Shown here piece after piece: positions 63,239-64,000 of a stretch of 64,000 nucleotides of DNA. The notes below the pieces were generated by a model. It was not told where the DNA came from. It saw only the letters and a program-made list of their open reading frames with translations, and searched no databases. A program made the translations under genes and the position numbers. Source of the DNA: UBA6197 sp047638075 (GTDB lineage Bacteria; Pseudomonadota; Alphaproteobacteria; Rhodobacterales; Rhodobacteraceae); the NCBI RefSeq assembly GCF_047638075.1, contig NZ_JBLJBV010000099.1:1-64000 (forward strand), read 5' to 3'. Every line of letters begins with the position of its first letter. The stretch's first letter is position 1.

Positions 63239-63258
63239 GATTGAAAAACATTTCAATC
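63239..63258. promoter_or_regulatory. Candidate operator of the XRE-cupin regulator
   Basis: GATTGAAA-AACA-TTTCAATC is a perfect 8-bp inverted repeat with 4-bp spacer, 40 bp upstream of the regulator start and in the divergent region with the transporter gene. An additional half-like AATGAAAT lies just to its left. Confidence 0.55.
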
Positions 63259-63396
63259 AAGGCTTAATTGCGCGTAAGGCAGCCGAATCCGGCTGCTGCT
63301 TATGCCCCTGACCGAGGAGATCAGGCGCGTAAACACGACATTGGTATATGGCGGGCATCACTGCCTGCATCTGAACAACCGTGGAGGGTCTAAATA

Positions 63397-64000
63397 ATGA
63401 ACAAGGCAATAGGACTGCTGACGACGTCGCTACTGGCGATTGCGGCGGCAGGCACTGCGCAGGCGCGCGATCTGACATTTGCAAGCTGGGGCGGCAACTA
63501 TCAGGACGCCCAGCGCGCTGCCTACTTTGAACCGTTCAGCAAAAGCAAAGGGATTGCCTTTGTTGAAGACACCTATCTGGGCGGTTTGGCCGAGTTCAAG
63601 ACCATGGCAGATACCGGCAACGTCATCTGGGACGTGGTCTCGGTTGAGGCGGGCGATATTCAGGTTGGCTGCGACGAAGGGCTATTCGAGGAAATTGATT
63701 GGGACACGCTTGGCGGCAAAGAAGATCTGCTGCCCGCCGCGGTGCGCGAGTGTGGCGCAGGCACGATGGTCGTGTCGACCGGGCTGGCCTACAATGCAGA
63801 CAGCGTTACCGAAGCGCCGGCAAACTGGGCAGACTTCTTCAACACGGAAAAATGGCCCGGCAAGCGTGGCCTGCGTGCGGGCCCCAAATACAACCTCGAA
63901 TTTGCGCTGCTGGCGGATGGTGCCGCGCCCGATGAAATCTATGATCTGATGGCAACCCCCGAAGGGCTGGACCGTGCCTTTGCCAAACTTGACACGATCA
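63397..64000 (+). CDS. ABC transporter binding protein (polyamine type), cut by window edge
   Basis: At least 201 residues of a PotD/PotF-like periplasmic binding protein. A signal peptide occupies residues 1-23 (ending GTAQARDLTF), followed by ASWGGNYQDAQRAAYFEPFS, WDVVSVEAGDIQVGCDEGLF, and VVSTGLAYNADSVTEAPANW typical of the spermidine/putrescine group. GGAGGG precedes the ATG. The rest of the operon lies beyond the right edge. The substrate is inferred from family and from the cupin-type regulator beside it. Confidence 0.85.
   Translation, partial: MNKAIGLLTTSLLAIAAAGTAQARDLTFASWGGNYQDAQRAAYFEPFSKSKGIAFVEDTYLGGLAEFKTMADTGNVIWDVVSVEAGDIQVGCDEGLFEEIDWDTLGGKEDLLPAAVRECGAGTMVVSTGLAYNADSVTEAPANWADFFNTEKWPGKRGLRAGPKYNLEFALLADGAAPDEIYDLMATPEGLDRAFAKLDTI

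Noticed and set aside
1..64000. CRISPR arrays, insertion sequences, prophage genes and VPLPA-CTERM substrates
   Set aside because: None seen on either strand; the only long repeats are inside the giant secreted protein.

Overview
The window looks like a chromosome segment of a marine-type alphaproteobacterium, most likely the Rhodobacteraceae (Roseobacter group). The grounds are high GC, dense alphaproteobacterial operons, an EPS locus with an exosortase of the type paired with VPLPA-CTERM proteins, PHA storage genes, a type I secretion system with a giant repeat protein, and a complete Sec-dependent formate dehydrogenase locus. Species cannot be named from the sequence. No insertion sequence, prophage, CRISPR array or replication origin was seen.

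Layout. 1-3.4 kb (minus): purine salvage pair, AMP nucleosidase (runs off the left edge) and adenine deaminase. 3.4-6.0 kb: a small NAD-dependent epimerase-like protein converging on a Na/Pi cotransporter-PhoU fusion. 6.1-10.5 kb (plus): an iron-type ABC importer (binding protein, double-length permease, ATPase). 10.5-20.7 kb: surface glycan block with three GT2 glycosyltransferases, an O-antigen ligase/polymerase-like protein, three related C-methyltransferase-type proteins (one fused to an SDR epimerase) and a glucose-1-phosphate cytidylyltransferase. 20.9-30.4 kb: a 1667-residue repeat protein (type I secretion substrate), a fasciclin protein, and the ABC and adaptor parts of a type I secretion system, followed by what looks like a decayed outer-membrane factor. 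31-45.4 kb: EPS/exosortase locus (sugar transferase, tyrosine kinase, chain-length protein, ExeA-like ATPase, TPR lipoprotein, export protein, beta-barrel protein, exosortase-EpsI fusion, rhomboid protease, GT4 and ManC). 45.8-47.5 kb: a stand-alone cytochrome c oxidase subunit I.

47.6-60.0 kb (plus) is the most interesting part. It is one continuous gene string behind a near-consensus sigma-54 promoter: Sec-containing formate dehydrogenase alpha, beta and gamma subunits, FdhE, SelA, a Sel1-repeat protein, SelB, tRNA-Sec, two unrecognised small proteins, a lipoate-protein ligase-like enzyme, a DsrE-family protein and a GcvH-like lipoyl carrier. Most of the later genes overlap by ATGA. The tRNA-Sec gene lies wholly inside the 3' end of the selB reading frame, so excising the tRNA should destroy the selB stop codon. 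The lipoate/DsrE/GcvH tail is not part of any textbook formate dehydrogenase operon and may be a sulfur, selenium or redox carrier module serving this enzyme; that role is inference.

60.0-64.0 kb: PHA synthase with a phasin-like protein (minus), an XRE-cupin regulator (minus) and, divergently, an ABC binding protein of the polyamine type cut by the right edge.
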